Positions 1-6,551 of a DNA stretch of 9,546 bases are shown in pieces. The DNA is from Synechococcales cyanobacterium PMM_0002 (GTDB lineage Bacteria > Cyanobacteriota > Cyanobacteriia > Elainellales > Elainellaceae): assembly GCA_949127925.1 (NCBI GenBank), contig CASBQX010000333.1:1-9546 (forward strand). The letters run 5' to 3'. The notes beneath the pieces were generated by a model that was given only the letters and a program-made list of their open reading frames with translations, did no database searches and was not told where the DNA came from. Made by a program: the position numbers and the translations under genes. Within the stretch, counting starts at the first letter, position 1, and each line of letters begins with the position of its first letter.

Positions 1-1501
1 CTGACGAACAGTGCTCGCCAGCAAACCACAGGTTGCCTACCCGTTCGGCTTCGGCACCTGCCAGTGCCGTCCACTGACCGGGCAGATAGCACGCGTAAGA
101 GCCGAGCGCATAGGGTTCTGCTGCCCAAAAGGCGCGGACGGCCTGTCGCTGCTGCACGCTGCTAATACCGGGGAACAGCGGTTCTAAGCTGCTGCTGAGG
201 GCTGTGGCATGCGTGTCGGGGTTGCCTGCCCCTAAGGCTAAGCCCTGCTGTCCTGCCCGCAGATCGGTCACCCAACCGCTCGACCCGGCTGTGTAGCGGG
301 CACTTTCCCAAGTATTTTGAAAATCTAGGTCGGTGTAGACGCTAATGGTGGAGTGGTAGCGGGTGCGCCAAATGCGTTCGCGGTAGGGAACGGCCAATTT
401 GGTACTGGTGCCATAGCCCAGTTGGTCGATGGCCTGTCGTTTTATGGGGGGTAGGTCTACGGCTAGGTCTACCTGTCGCAGCACGCCGAAGGGGACGGTG
501 AGTAAGATGCGGTCGTAGGTGCGATCGCGGCTGGTAGATCCTTGCCGCACGCTGACCCGATAGCGCCCATCATCGGTGGCTCGAATTGACTCTAGGGCGG
601 TGCCTGGTTCAATCGCATCGCTGACGGCGGCGGCTAGAGCTTGGGGAATGCGCTCGTTGCCCCCGACAACGTGCCAGCGTTCATCGCTAATGCCGTAGGT
701 GCTCCATTTACCGACTTCAGCCCCAATTAAAAACAGCATATTCAGGCAAGATTGATCTTCGGCATCGCGGCCAAATTCGGTAATGTAGGCCACGCGAATC
801 AGCTGGTCAATCACCGGGTCAATTGGGGCAGTGGCTAAATACTCTGCCAGCGACAGCCGATCGAGCGTCAGCGCGTGAGGGTTGTGCGTGCGGTAGCTGA
901 GGTCGCGATCGCCCAACTTCACCAAATCTTGGCTAATGCGCCTAGCTAGCGGCGAGAAGGCTTCAACGACCGCTGCGTTGCTAATGGTTTGGCCGTGAAA
1001 GTATAGGATTTCGGGTTCAAGACCCACATCAGCCTGTCGCAAGTCTGCCAGCTCTAACCCTAGTTCTGTGGCTAACGAGCGGACATGGGTGTGGTGCGTG
1101 TCGATGAACTCGCCCCCCATTTCTACCGTGCCGGGGCGATGGGGCAAGTTGTTGAGGCTGCGGAGCCGACCACCCACTCGCGGGCTAGCTTCAATCACCT
1201 GCACAGCAACGCCTGCCTGCCGCAGCCGATAGGCCGCCGTTAGCCCCGCAATGCCAGCGCCCACAATCAGCACGGGTGAATCGGCTGAGCTAGGGCGAGT
1301 CGTTGCAGCGAGTTGGGGCAACGGGGTGGTCGGGGTGGTTAAAATGCCGGCGATCGCTACACCTGCCTGCAACACTCGCCGTCGAGACAGACGTTCGGCC
1401 CACAATCCTGCCACATCTGCCGGAGGCATCTGAGTCTGAGTTGCCGTTTGAGAAATCTGGTAGGCGCGGCGTAAAAGGTGAGTTAATTTACTTCTAGTCA
1501 T
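1..1501 (-). CDS. Flavin-containing amine oxidase, Tat-exported (C-terminus cut by window edge)
   Basis: An uninterrupted frame of 500 codons runs from ATG at 1501 off the left edge, so no stop codon is seen. Residues 77-86 (VLIVGAGIAG) form the dinucleotide-binding GxGxxG loop. E104 ends the second strand and would hold the FAD ribose, and RVGGR at 108-112 is the usual GGR motif. VEMGGEFID follows a little later, GSYACYLPGQW lies at 467-477, and FAGEH at 493-497 is the C-terminal FAD-contact motif of the amine oxidase family. The family oxidises amines or L-amino acids to imines with release of hydrogen peroxide; the substrate here cannot be read from sequence. The N-terminus carries a twin-arginine signal (SRRRVLQAG at 39-47, then a hydrophobic stretch), so the folded flavoprotein is probably exported. 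No clear Shine-Dalgarno precedes ATG 1501. M25 is an alternative start that would also keep the Tat motif. Only a short C-terminal tail should be missing. Confidence 0.9.
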   Translation of the reverse strand, partial: MTRSKLTHLLRRAYQISQTATQTQMPPADVAGLWAERLSRRRVLQAGVAIAGILTTPTTPLPQLAATTRPSSADSPVLIVGAGIAGLTAAYRLRQAGVAVQVIEASPRVGGRLRSLNNLPHRPGTVEMGGEFIDTHHTHVRSLATELGLELADLRQADVGLEPEILYFHGQTISNAAVVEAFSPLARRISQDLVKLGDRDLSYRTHNPHALTLDRLSLAEYLATAPIDPVIDQLIRVAYITEFGRDAEDQSCLNMLFLIGAEVGKWSTYGISDERWHVVGGNERIPQALAAAVSDAIEPGTALESIRATDDGRYRVSVRQGSTSRDRTYDRILLTVPFGVLRQVDLAVDLPPIKRQAIDQLGYGTSTKLAVPYRERIWRTRYHSTISVYTDLDFQNTWESARYTAGSSGWVTDLRAGQQGLALGAGNPDTHATALSSSLEPLFPGISSVQQRQAVRAFWAAEPYALGSYACYLPGQWTALAGAEAERVGNLWFAGEHCSS

Positions 1502-1606
1502 ACAAAAGATTTGGGGTTTCTTTGAGTCGGTAAAAACCTCTCAACCGCTAGCCTAACTCTTTTTTCTATAGCCGGAAATCTTCCAGCCTATGACAAGGAA
1601 CTGCCC

Positions 1607-1642
1607 AGAAGGGGGCAAGAAGCGAGCCAGAAGAGGCAAGAA
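1607..1642. repeat. Imperfect direct repeat, two copies
   Basis: AGAAGGGGGCAAGAA at 1607-1621 recurs as AGAAGAGGCAAGAA at 1629-1642, with a start-to-start distance of 22 bp and one deletion plus one substitution. No function is apparent; it may be replication slippage in a purine-rich stretch. Confidence 0.5.
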
Positions 1643-1680
1643 CAACGCTAGTCGTCTGATGCGTAAATCTGCCCACTGTT

Positions 1681-1726
1681 CGTAGTGCAGGCTTCCAGCC
1701 TGCGCGGGCAAGATGCCCGCCCTACG
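1681..1726. repeat. Palindromic twin-hairpin repeat element (three-way junction fold)
   Basis: Three perfect stems are visible. The outer stem pairs CGTAG (1681-1685) with CTACG (1722-1726). Inside it, GCAGGCT (1687-1693) pairs with AGCCTGC (1697-1703) over loop TCC, and GCGGGCA (1704-1710) pairs with TGCCCGC (1714-1720) over loop AGA. Only T1686 and C1721 are left unpaired, so the whole 46 bp can fold as a Y or cruciform. The sequence resembles a dispersed intergenic repeat seen in many cyanobacterial and other bacterial genomes, which gives spurious peptides such as GILPAQAGSLH. This recognition is from memory. It begins about 25 bp beyond the mrdA stop codon and could protect the 3' end of that mRNA. 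No T-tract follows on either strand, so it is not a classical terminator. Confidence 0.8.
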
Positions 1727-1751
1727 GTAGCTAAACTTGCGCCGTCTTCTA

Positions 1752-3566
1752 CTAGTCAGATTGAACCGCCGCTTTACCTGTAGCACCCGTCGGCTGAGTG
1801 TGGTTGAAATAGGTTTCTAGCACCTGCCGCACCATCGGAGCCGCCACCTTACCGCCGCCGCCATCCGCATTCTCAATAAACGCGACTACCACTATTTCTG
1901 GATTATCAAAGGGAGCATAGCCGCCATACCAGGCATGAGACTTGCGCGGCGGGTCTTCGGCTGTACCTGTTTTACCGGCATTTGCAGGCAGAGTCGGCAC
2001 GTTCATCGCCTTTTCTGTACCGCCCGTAATCACCTGTCTTAACCCGGTGCGTAAGATGTTTAGCGTCTCGGGTTGAAGGTTGAGCGACTCGCGCCAATTT
2101 TTAGCTTCTTCTTGATCTTTTAGCAGGTGAGGCGTAACTCGATATCCACCATTGGCAGGGACAGCAAACATGCCCGCAACCTGAAGCGGTGTTACTTGCA
2201 TAAAGCCTTGACCAATCGACAGATTAATGCTGTCGCCGATGTACCAATCTTCTCCCAAATTTTCACGTTTCCAGGTTTGATCGGGCACCAACCCAGACGA
2301 CTCTTCCGAGGCCAATTCAATTCCTGTCTTGCGACCAAAGCCATACCGCTTGCTCCATTGAATCAGCGGCTCGCCACCCATGCGAATGGCAGTTTGGTAA
2401 AAGAAGGTATCGCTGCTCCAGGCCATAGCTCCAGTAAAGCTGAGCGGCCCAAATCCTTGACGGTTCCAGTCCCAAAATTGAATGCCGCCCATTTCAATGT
2501 AAGGGCGAGTCATCAATACAGTACTGGGAGAAAAACTGCCAGACTCAAGCGCTGCCGTAGTTGTCACAATCTTAAAGGTGCTGGCCGGAGGATAACCTTG
2601 TAAGGCGCGATTGACAAACGGAAACGACTGCCCCTGAAGCTGCTGCCACTGCTCATTACTGATGTGGGTTGAGAACAGGTTAGGGTCAAACGCGGGGCGG
2701 CTAACCATCGCCAGTACGGCTCCATTGCGGGGGTCGATGGCCACAATTGCACCGTTGCGATCGCCCAACACCGTTTCTGCTGCCCGCTGTAGGTCGAGAT
2801 CTAGGGTCAGCGTCACATTATTGCCCGTGCGGGCAGACTTTTCGCCCAACACCCGCAACACCCGGCCCATGCTATCGACTTCAACCTGTTGACCGCCCCA
2901 CTCACCTCGTAGCTGCGACTCAAACGCCGCTTCTACACCCATTTGCCCCATTACATCGCCCAGACGGTAGCCATCCTGCTCTCGATTGGCCAATTCCTCA
3001 TCCGTCATTTCTCCGGTATATCCCAAAACATGGGCTGCCAAATCCCCATACGGATAGTACCGAACTGCTTCCCCTTGAACTCGCACGCCCCGCATCTCAT
3101 GGCTAAACTCTGCTAGCGCCGTGACTTGGGCAGGGTTAATGCCACGGGCGATTCGCACCAGCGACGGAGAGCTGTAGCCAACCTGCTCTAAACGCTTCTG
3201 AATCGTAGCAGCAGGAATATTTAAGACGTTGGCCAGACGTTTCACGATCGGTTGCCATTCCGCTTCTCGGTTGGCAATAGGCCACAAAAACACCGCGTGC
3301 GATAAGCGACTGCCCGCCAAGGTTCTGCCTTTTCGATCAACAATCCTGCCTCGTTCGGGCTGCCGAGGCATGAGGCGAATGCGGTTGCTGTCAGCTAATT
3401 GGCGATTGTATTGCCCTTCAACCAGCTGCAAGTACACTAGCCGACTGCCAATTCCCCCCAAAAGCGCTAGGGTAACCGCTATCATCACCAACACCGATTG
3501 GTATTGCTTCCCGACAGTCCTAGCCCCTAGCTGTTTAACGACGGGAGTTTGTTGAGTAAGAGCCAT
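1752..3566 (-). CDS. mrdA: Penicillin-binding protein 2, class B peptidoglycan transpeptidase
   Basis: This complete 604-residue protein is a DD-transpeptidase that cross-links peptidoglycan on the outer face of the inner membrane. PBP2 enzymes work with the RodA/MreB elongation machinery. A single membrane anchor spans about residues 24-48, followed by the PBP dimerisation region (ERGRIVDRKGRTLA at 71-84, and YYPYGDLAAHVLGYTGEM near 170-187). The transpeptidase domain has all three active-site motifs: STFK at 329-332 with nucleophile S329 and K332, SSD at 384-386, and KTGT at 532-535. The length suits the family (about 600-650). The tail after about residue 588 is polar and low in complexity. 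ATG 3566 is preceded by a weak AGG about 8 nt away. It is transcribed away from the pot operon and shares its upstream region. No rodA or mreBCD neighbour is in the window. Separation from the related FtsI class rests on overall resemblance and on motif spacing. Confidence 0.93.
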   Translation of the reverse strand: MALTQQTPVVKQLGARTVGKQYQSVLVMIAVTLALLGGIGSRLVYLQLVEGQYNRQLADSNRIRLMPRQPERGRIVDRKGRTLAGSRLSHAVFLWPIANREAEWQPIVKRLANVLNIPAATIQKRLEQVGYSSPSLVRIARGINPAQVTALAEFSHEMRGVRVQGEAVRYYPYGDLAAHVLGYTGEMTDEELANREQDGYRLGDVMGQMGVEAAFESQLRGEWGGQQVEVDSMGRVLRVLGEKSARTGNNVTLTLDLDLQRAAETVLGDRNGAIVAIDPRNGAVLAMVSRPAFDPNLFSTHISNEQWQQLQGQSFPFVNRALQGYPPASTFKIVTTTAALESGSFSPSTVLMTRPYIEMGGIQFWDWNRQGFGPLSFTGAMAWSSDTFFYQTAIRMGGEPLIQWSKRYGFGRKTGIELASEESSGLVPDQTWKRENLGEDWYIGDSINLSIGQGFMQVTPLQVAGMFAVPANGGYRVTPHLLKDQEEAKNWRESLNLQPETLNILRTGLRQVITGGTEKAMNVPTLPANAGKTGTAEDPPRKSHAWYGGYAPFDNPEIVVVAFIENADGGGGKVAAPMVRQVLETYFNHTQPTGATGKAAVQSD

Positions 3567-3744
3567 ACGTTAACCTGACCGACAAGGCTCAATTTGAAGC
3601 AAAGTCCCTCATTAGTTTACCGCTTGTTGAGTCAGGTTCATGACGACATCACTAGGTTGATGGCAATCCTTATGGTTCAAAGATTGAACACAAATTAATT
3701 GCTTCAACGGTCTGTCGTGATTCGCGAAGCGTTGCGTTATTCTG

Positions 3745-3789
3745 GGTGACTAATAGGTGACTAATCAGAGGAAAGTCGAATGGTATAAA
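3745..3789 (+). promoter_or_regulatory. Candidate activator-dependent promoter for the pot operon
   Basis: The 10-mer GGTGACTAAT occurs twice without mismatch, at 3745-3754 and 3756-3765, an 11-bp period that puts both copies on the same helix face. TATAAA follows at 3784-3789 (5 of 6 matches to the -10 consensus), and the second repeat overlaps where a -35 hexamer would sit; there is no TTGACA-like hexamer. Direct repeats at 11-bp period replacing the -35 box are typical of OmpR/PhoB-family response regulators. The promoter role is inferred. It would give a leader of about 215 nt before potA. Confidence 0.45.
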
Positions 3790-3850
3790 GGATGACCATT
3801 GATTTTTCCTAACTGACCAAAGATGGCTATGGAGCACTCGTTAATTTAAA

Positions 3851-3902
3851 GTGCATTAAGTGAAGCATTTTTTAATAGGGTGCATGAAGTACAGTTAACT
3901 TC
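3851..3902. repeat. Spaced direct repeat with overlapping inverted repeat
   Basis: GTGCATTAAGT at 3851-3861 recurs as GTGCATGAAGT at 3880-3890 (10 of 11 identical), with starts 29 bp apart, nearly three helical turns. The second copy runs into GAAGT-ACAGTTA-ACTTC (3886-3902), an inverted repeat with 5-bp arms around a GTTAAC core. Either could be an operator upstream of potA, but no regulator can be named. Confidence 0.4.
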
Positions 3903-4009
3903 TTAAGGACTGCGCCTGAGCGCGGTGGTCAAAGGTAGCTTAGATTTTATTTAAGCGCAAAGCGCTGTAAGTCTGAGGTTTAGCAGGAATTACTGCGGGG
4001 AATTGCCAC

Positions 4010-5152
4010 ATGGCTCAAACGATTGCAAAAAATCTGCCGACCGTTGAAACCGATACTAAATATGATGTGGAGCTGCACAAAGTATTTAAGGTATACAACG
4101 GTGAGACAGCTGTACGAGGCATCGACCTGGGGATTCGCCAGGGAGAGTTTTTCAGCATTTTGGGGCCTTCGGGCTGTGGCAAAACCACGACTCTGCGCTT
4201 AATTGCCGGATTTGAAGAACCCAGTGCAGGCGAAGTCCTGGTGCGGGGTAAATCGATGGTGGGAGTGCCGCCCTATCGTCGCCCTGTAAATACCGTATTT
4301 CAGAGCTATGCGTTGTTTGGGCATTTAACCGTTTGGGATAATATTGCGTTTGGGCTACGGATCAAACAAAAAAGTAAGTCTGATATTCAGCGCCTGGTGG
4401 GCGAAGCGCTGCACCTAGTGAAAATGGACTCGTTTGCTCGACGGTACCCGGCTCAACTTTCGGGTGGGCAGCAGCAGCGGATAGCCTTAGCCAGAGCGCT
4501 GGTGAATCAACCTACGGTGGTTTTACTAGACGAACCACTGGGAGCACTAGATTTGAAGCTGCGCAAAGAAATGCAAGTAGAGCTATCTACTTTGCACAAA
4601 GAGCTGGGTGTTACGTTTGTGATGGTGACTCACGATCAAGAGGAGGCGCTGAGCCTGTCTGATCGAATTGCTGTGATGAATGAAGGCCGAGTAGAGCAAA
4701 TTGGCACGCCTAGTGAAATCTATGATTTCCCCAAAACCCCGTTTGTGGCAGATTTTATTGGCGAGACTAACCTATTTGAAGGATATGTGGAATCGGTGGA
4801 TGCCAGCTTGATCAAGGTGACAACTCAGCAGGGGTTGAGCATTTTAGTCAAGCCGACAGCAGCCTGCAACGGTTCCACCTCAGACCCGGTGGTGGTCAGT
4901 GTGCGTCCCGAAAAGATTCAGGTGACGCTGGATGCACCGGGGAGCCGAATCAATTGCTTTGAAGGGCGATTAATCCACACGATGTTTTTGGGGGCGCATG
5001 TGCATTACGTGGTACAGCTGCTGTCAGGCGATCGCGTTACTATCATGCAGCCCAGCCGTGTCAATGGCTCTGTTAGTGCTGAGGATACCCTTTATATCCA
5101 CTGGGCTGCTGCCGATGGGTTGCCGCTGCTTGCACAGCCCACAAGCCATTAG
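4010..5152 (+). CDS. potA: Polyamine-type ABC importer, ATP-binding subunit
   Basis: This 380-residue ATPase powers the importer from the cytoplasmic side. Ordered motifs are the Walker A loop GPSGCGKTT at 52-60 with K58, the Q-loop Q98, the signature LSGGQ at 150-154, Walker B VLLDEP at 171-176 with catalytic E175, the D-loop just after it, and the switch histidine H208 in VTHDQEEA. After about residue 250 comes a TOBE-type domain with VSVRPEKI, as in PotA and related spermidine/putrescine, iron and sulfate ATPases. The assignment to PotA rests on the neighbouring PotD, PotB and PotC homologues. ATG 4010 has GGGGA at 3997-4001, 8 nt upstream. About 20 polar residues precede the ABC core, a little more than in many homologues. 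It is the first gene of the operon, with potD 116 bp downstream. Confidence 0.93.
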   Translation: MAQTIAKNLPTVETDTKYDVELHKVFKVYNGETAVRGIDLGIRQGEFFSILGPSGCGKTTTLRLIAGFEEPSAGEVLVRGKSMVGVPPYRRPVNTVFQSYALFGHLTVWDNIAFGLRIKQKSKSDIQRLVGEALHLVKMDSFARRYPAQLSGGQQQRIALARALVNQPTVVLLDEPLGALDLKLRKEMQVELSTLHKELGVTFVMVTHDQEEALSLSDRIAVMNEGRVEQIGTPSEIYDFPKTPFVADFIGETNLFEGYVESVDASLIKVTTQQGLSILVKPTAACNGSTSDPVVVSVRPEKIQVTLDAPGSRINCFEGRLIHTMFLGAHVHYVVQLLSGDRVTIMQPSRVNGSVSAEDTLYIHWAAADGLPLLAQPTSH

Positions 5153-5182
5153 CTGAGGGAACTGGTCGCATAGAGCGCCCCA

Positions 5183-5200
5183 ATCAGTGTCGGCACTGAT
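5183..5200 (+). other. Intercistronic hairpin between potA and potD
   Basis: ATCAGTG (5183-5189) and CACTGAT (5194-5200) pair perfectly over the four-base loop TCGG. AGCG (5174-5177) and CGCT (5205-5208) can add an outer 4-bp stem across an internal loop. The following bases are GC-rich rather than a T-tract; the T-run at 5232-5237 lies about 30 bp beyond. An RNA-processing or partial-attenuation role is more likely than full termination. This is inference. Confidence 0.5.
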
Positions 5201-5256
5201 GCCCCGCTAGTGGACGGCCTTACTTGGTTTGATTTTTTAGGACTTTGAGCGTATCT

Positions 5257-5261
5257 AGGAG
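5257..5261 (+). promoter_or_regulatory. Ribosome binding site that fixes the potD start
   Basis: AGGAG lies 7 nt before ATG 5269, the best Shine-Dalgarno in the window. A TTG at 5245 in the same frame would add eight residues, but its only upstream AGGA is 2 nt away, too close for initiation, so ATG 5269 is preferred. Confidence 0.8.
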
Positions 5262-5268
5262 TATAACA

Positions 5269-6432
5269 ATGCCGCCGGTTCACCCATCTAATTCTCGATT
5301 TTCTGGGCGATCGCCCCGCCTATCGGCTAGCCGCCGTCGGTTCCTCCAGCTATCCGGCGCTGCCCTGTCCGGAGCCGTGTTAACCAACTGTGCCCGCAAC
5401 ATTGGCGGTGGCAGCACCGATGCCAGCCCCGCGTCTCCGGCCAGTAGCTCAGGTGGGGGAGATAACACCCTGCATGTGTACTCGTGGTCTACCTACATCG
5501 ACGATGACCTGCTGAAGAGTTTCGAGCAAGAGACTGGCATCAAAGTAATTGCCGATATCTACGACTCCAACGAAACCATGCTGGCAAAGATCCAGGCCGG
5601 AGGAGGCAAACAATACAGCATTATTTACCCTTCCGACTACATGGTGGGTCAAATGGCAGAGCTAAACCTCCTCTCGCCAATCGACAAGGAGCGAGTTCCC
5701 GGCTACAGCGATTTGCTGGCGCAATGGGAAAGCCCGTCTTACGACGTCGATAACACAAACAGCATCCCCTACGCTTGGGGCACCACTGGGTTGGTCTACA
5801 ACACCGAAGTCTTGACTAAGCCCGTCACCGACTGGAGCTACCTATGGGATAACAAAAAGCAGCTATCGGGAAAAATGACCTTGCTCAACGATGTCCGCGA
5901 GGTGATGGGGTTTGCCCTAAAATCTCTGGGCTTTTCTAATAGCAGCAAAGACCCAAAGCAGATTGAGGCCGCCTACAAAAAGCTGGCTCAGCTCAAGCCC
6001 TCACTCAGTTCCTTCACCACCGACGGCTGGCGCGACCAAATTGTAGTAGGCGATCTGCTCCTCTCTCACGCTTACTCGGTAGATGGGATCGACGTCATGG
6101 CATCTAACCCCAAACTCAAGTACGTCATCCCGAGTAGCGGCGCAACCGTCTGGACCGACACCATTGTGATTCCTAAAGCGGCACCCAACATGGATGCCGC
6201 CTACAAATGGATTGAATACACAATTAATCCTGAAACCGCAGCAACAGTCCTAACTCGCCTAAAATTTGCCACACCCAATCAGAAAACATTGGCTCTGTTG
6301 CCCCAGGAACTGCGCGAGAACCCGGCCTTAATTCCACCCGATGCCGTGCTCGAAAAATGTGAGGTGTTGGCCAACGTCGATAGCGCCACTGACCTTTACG
6401 ATCGCTACTGGACCCAGCTCACCAGTGCATAA
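5269..6432 (+). CDS. potD: Polyamine-binding protein of the ABC importer, Tat-targeted probable lipoprotein
   Basis: This 387-residue binding protein would capture ligand outside the inner membrane and hand it to PotB/PotC. The N-terminus has an excellent twin-arginine motif (SRRRFLQ at 21-27), a short hydrophobic stretch, and LTNC at 38-41, where C41 may be lipidated. Asparagine before the cysteine is unusual for a lipobox. A Gly/Ser/Pro/Ala-rich linker follows to about residue 65. The mature part begins LHVYSWSTYI and matches the PotD/PotF fold. By eye against E. coli PotD from memory, W73, Y76, S122, Y124, D208, E211, W295 and D297 match ligand-contact positions W34, Y37, S83, Y85, D168, E171, W255 and D257. 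The site of W229 falls in SHAYSVDG and seems to lack tryptophan. Spermidine or putrescine is the likely ligand class, but the exact ligand is open. The start is chosen for the AGGAG 7 nt upstream. Confidence 0.9.
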   Translation: MPPVHPSNSRFSGRSPRLSASRRRFLQLSGAALSGAVLTNCARNIGGGSTDASPASPASSSGGGDNTLHVYSWSTYIDDDLLKSFEQETGIKVIADIYDSNETMLAKIQAGGGKQYSIIYPSDYMVGQMAELNLLSPIDKERVPGYSDLLAQWESPSYDVDNTNSIPYAWGTTGLVYNTEVLTKPVTDWSYLWDNKKQLSGKMTLLNDVREVMGFALKSLGFSNSSKDPKQIEAAYKKLAQLKPSLSSFTTDGWRDQIVVGDLLLSHAYSVDGIDVMASNPKLKYVIPSSGATVWTDTIVIPKAAPNMDAAYKWIEYTINPETAATVLTRLKFATPNQKTLALLPQELRENPALIPPDAVLEKCEVLANVDSATDLYDRYWTQLTSA

Positions 6433-6446
6433 GCCTGAAAAAGCAC

Positions 6447-6484
6447 AAGGTTCAAAGCGCAAGGTTCAAAGCGCAAGCTTTAAA
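6447..6484. repeat. 14-bp tandem repeat, about 2.7 copies
   Basis: AAGGTTCAAAGCGC is repeated exactly at 6447-6460 and 6461-6474, and a degenerate partial copy AAGCTTTAAA follows at 6475-6484. It starts 14 bp after the potD stop and abuts the hairpin at 6484-6525. It is probably slippage-derived and is a candidate length-variable site. Confidence 0.75.
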
Positions 6485-6525
6485 CAGTAATGCTGCTAGT
6501 GCGTCGCGCCAGCAGCATTAACTGT
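6484..6525 (+). other. Strong intercistronic hairpin between potD and potB
   Basis: The left arm 6484-6497 (ACAGT then AATGCTGCT) pairs with the right arm 6511-6525 (AGCAGCATT then AACTGT), giving 14 base pairs with one bulged base around a 13-base loop that contains GCG-TCG-CGC. The bases after it (CCACAATACCC) contain no T-tract, so it is not an intrinsic terminator. Its place after the binding-protein gene and before the permease genes is where bacterial importer operons often carry a 3'-stabilising hairpin. That role is inferred. Confidence 0.65.
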
Positions 6526-6551
6526 CCACAATACCCTTCAGTCCTACCCCT

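Larger units (their letters stand above)
1502..1751. other. Intergenic region between mrdA and the amine oxidase gene
   Basis: This 250 bp spacer separates two minus-strand genes. It contains the twin-hairpin element at 1681-1726 and a short imperfect direct repeat at 1607-1642. I see no canonical promoter for the amine oxidase and no hairpin plus T-tract terminator for mrdA. A minus-strand open frame of 77 codons across it (1786 to 1553) is best explained as a chance reading of the palindromic repeat. Confidence 0.6.
3567..4009. other. Divergent intergenic regulatory region between mrdA and potA
   Basis: This 443 bp AT-richer stretch has no credible gene; the ATG codons on the plus strand open frames of fewer than ten codons. 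It must hold the promoters for mrdA (leftward) and the pot operon (rightward). Visible elements are the tandem repeats with TATAAA at 3745-3789, a spaced direct repeat at 3851-3890, the inverted repeat GAAGT/ACTTC at 3886-3902, GCGC-CTGA-like symmetry at 3912-3923 and the palindrome AGCGC-AAA-GCGCT at 3954-3966. For mrdA, TAAACT on the minus strand near 3614-3619 is a weak -10 candidate without a good -35. No exact NtcA site (GTA-N8-TAC) was found. Confidence 0.6.

Noticed and set aside
1251..1497. Plus-strand open frames of 60 and 64 codons opposite the amine oxidase N-terminus
   Set aside because: The minus strand here encodes the Tat signal and FAD-binding loop with clear motifs, so these are shadows.
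1553..1786. Minus-strand open frame of 77 codons overlapping the mrdA 3' end
   Set aside because: Its central peptide (GILPAQAGSLHY) is a reading of the palindromic repeat at 1681-1726, it overlaps mrdA and has no family resemblance.
2127..2603. Plus-strand open frame of 158 codons inside mrdA
   Set aside because: It is antisense to the conserved transpeptidase domain, has no recognisable motif, and has the basic, serine-rich composition usual for shadow frames.
3784..3797. Possible NtcA box (GTA-N8-TAC) near the TATAAA box and at 3889-3902
   Set aside because: The right half-sites read GAC and TTC rather than TAC, and the spacing to a -10 box does not fit the NtcA-activated layout.
5183..5237. 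Intrinsic terminator between potA and potD
   Set aside because: The hairpin ends at 5200 (5208 with the outer stem) and the T-run begins at 5232, too far away for intrinsic termination.
5245..5268. TTG start for potD eight codons upstream
   Set aside because: The strong AGGAG at 5257-5261 is ideally spaced for ATG 5269, and the TTG has no properly spaced ribosome binding site.
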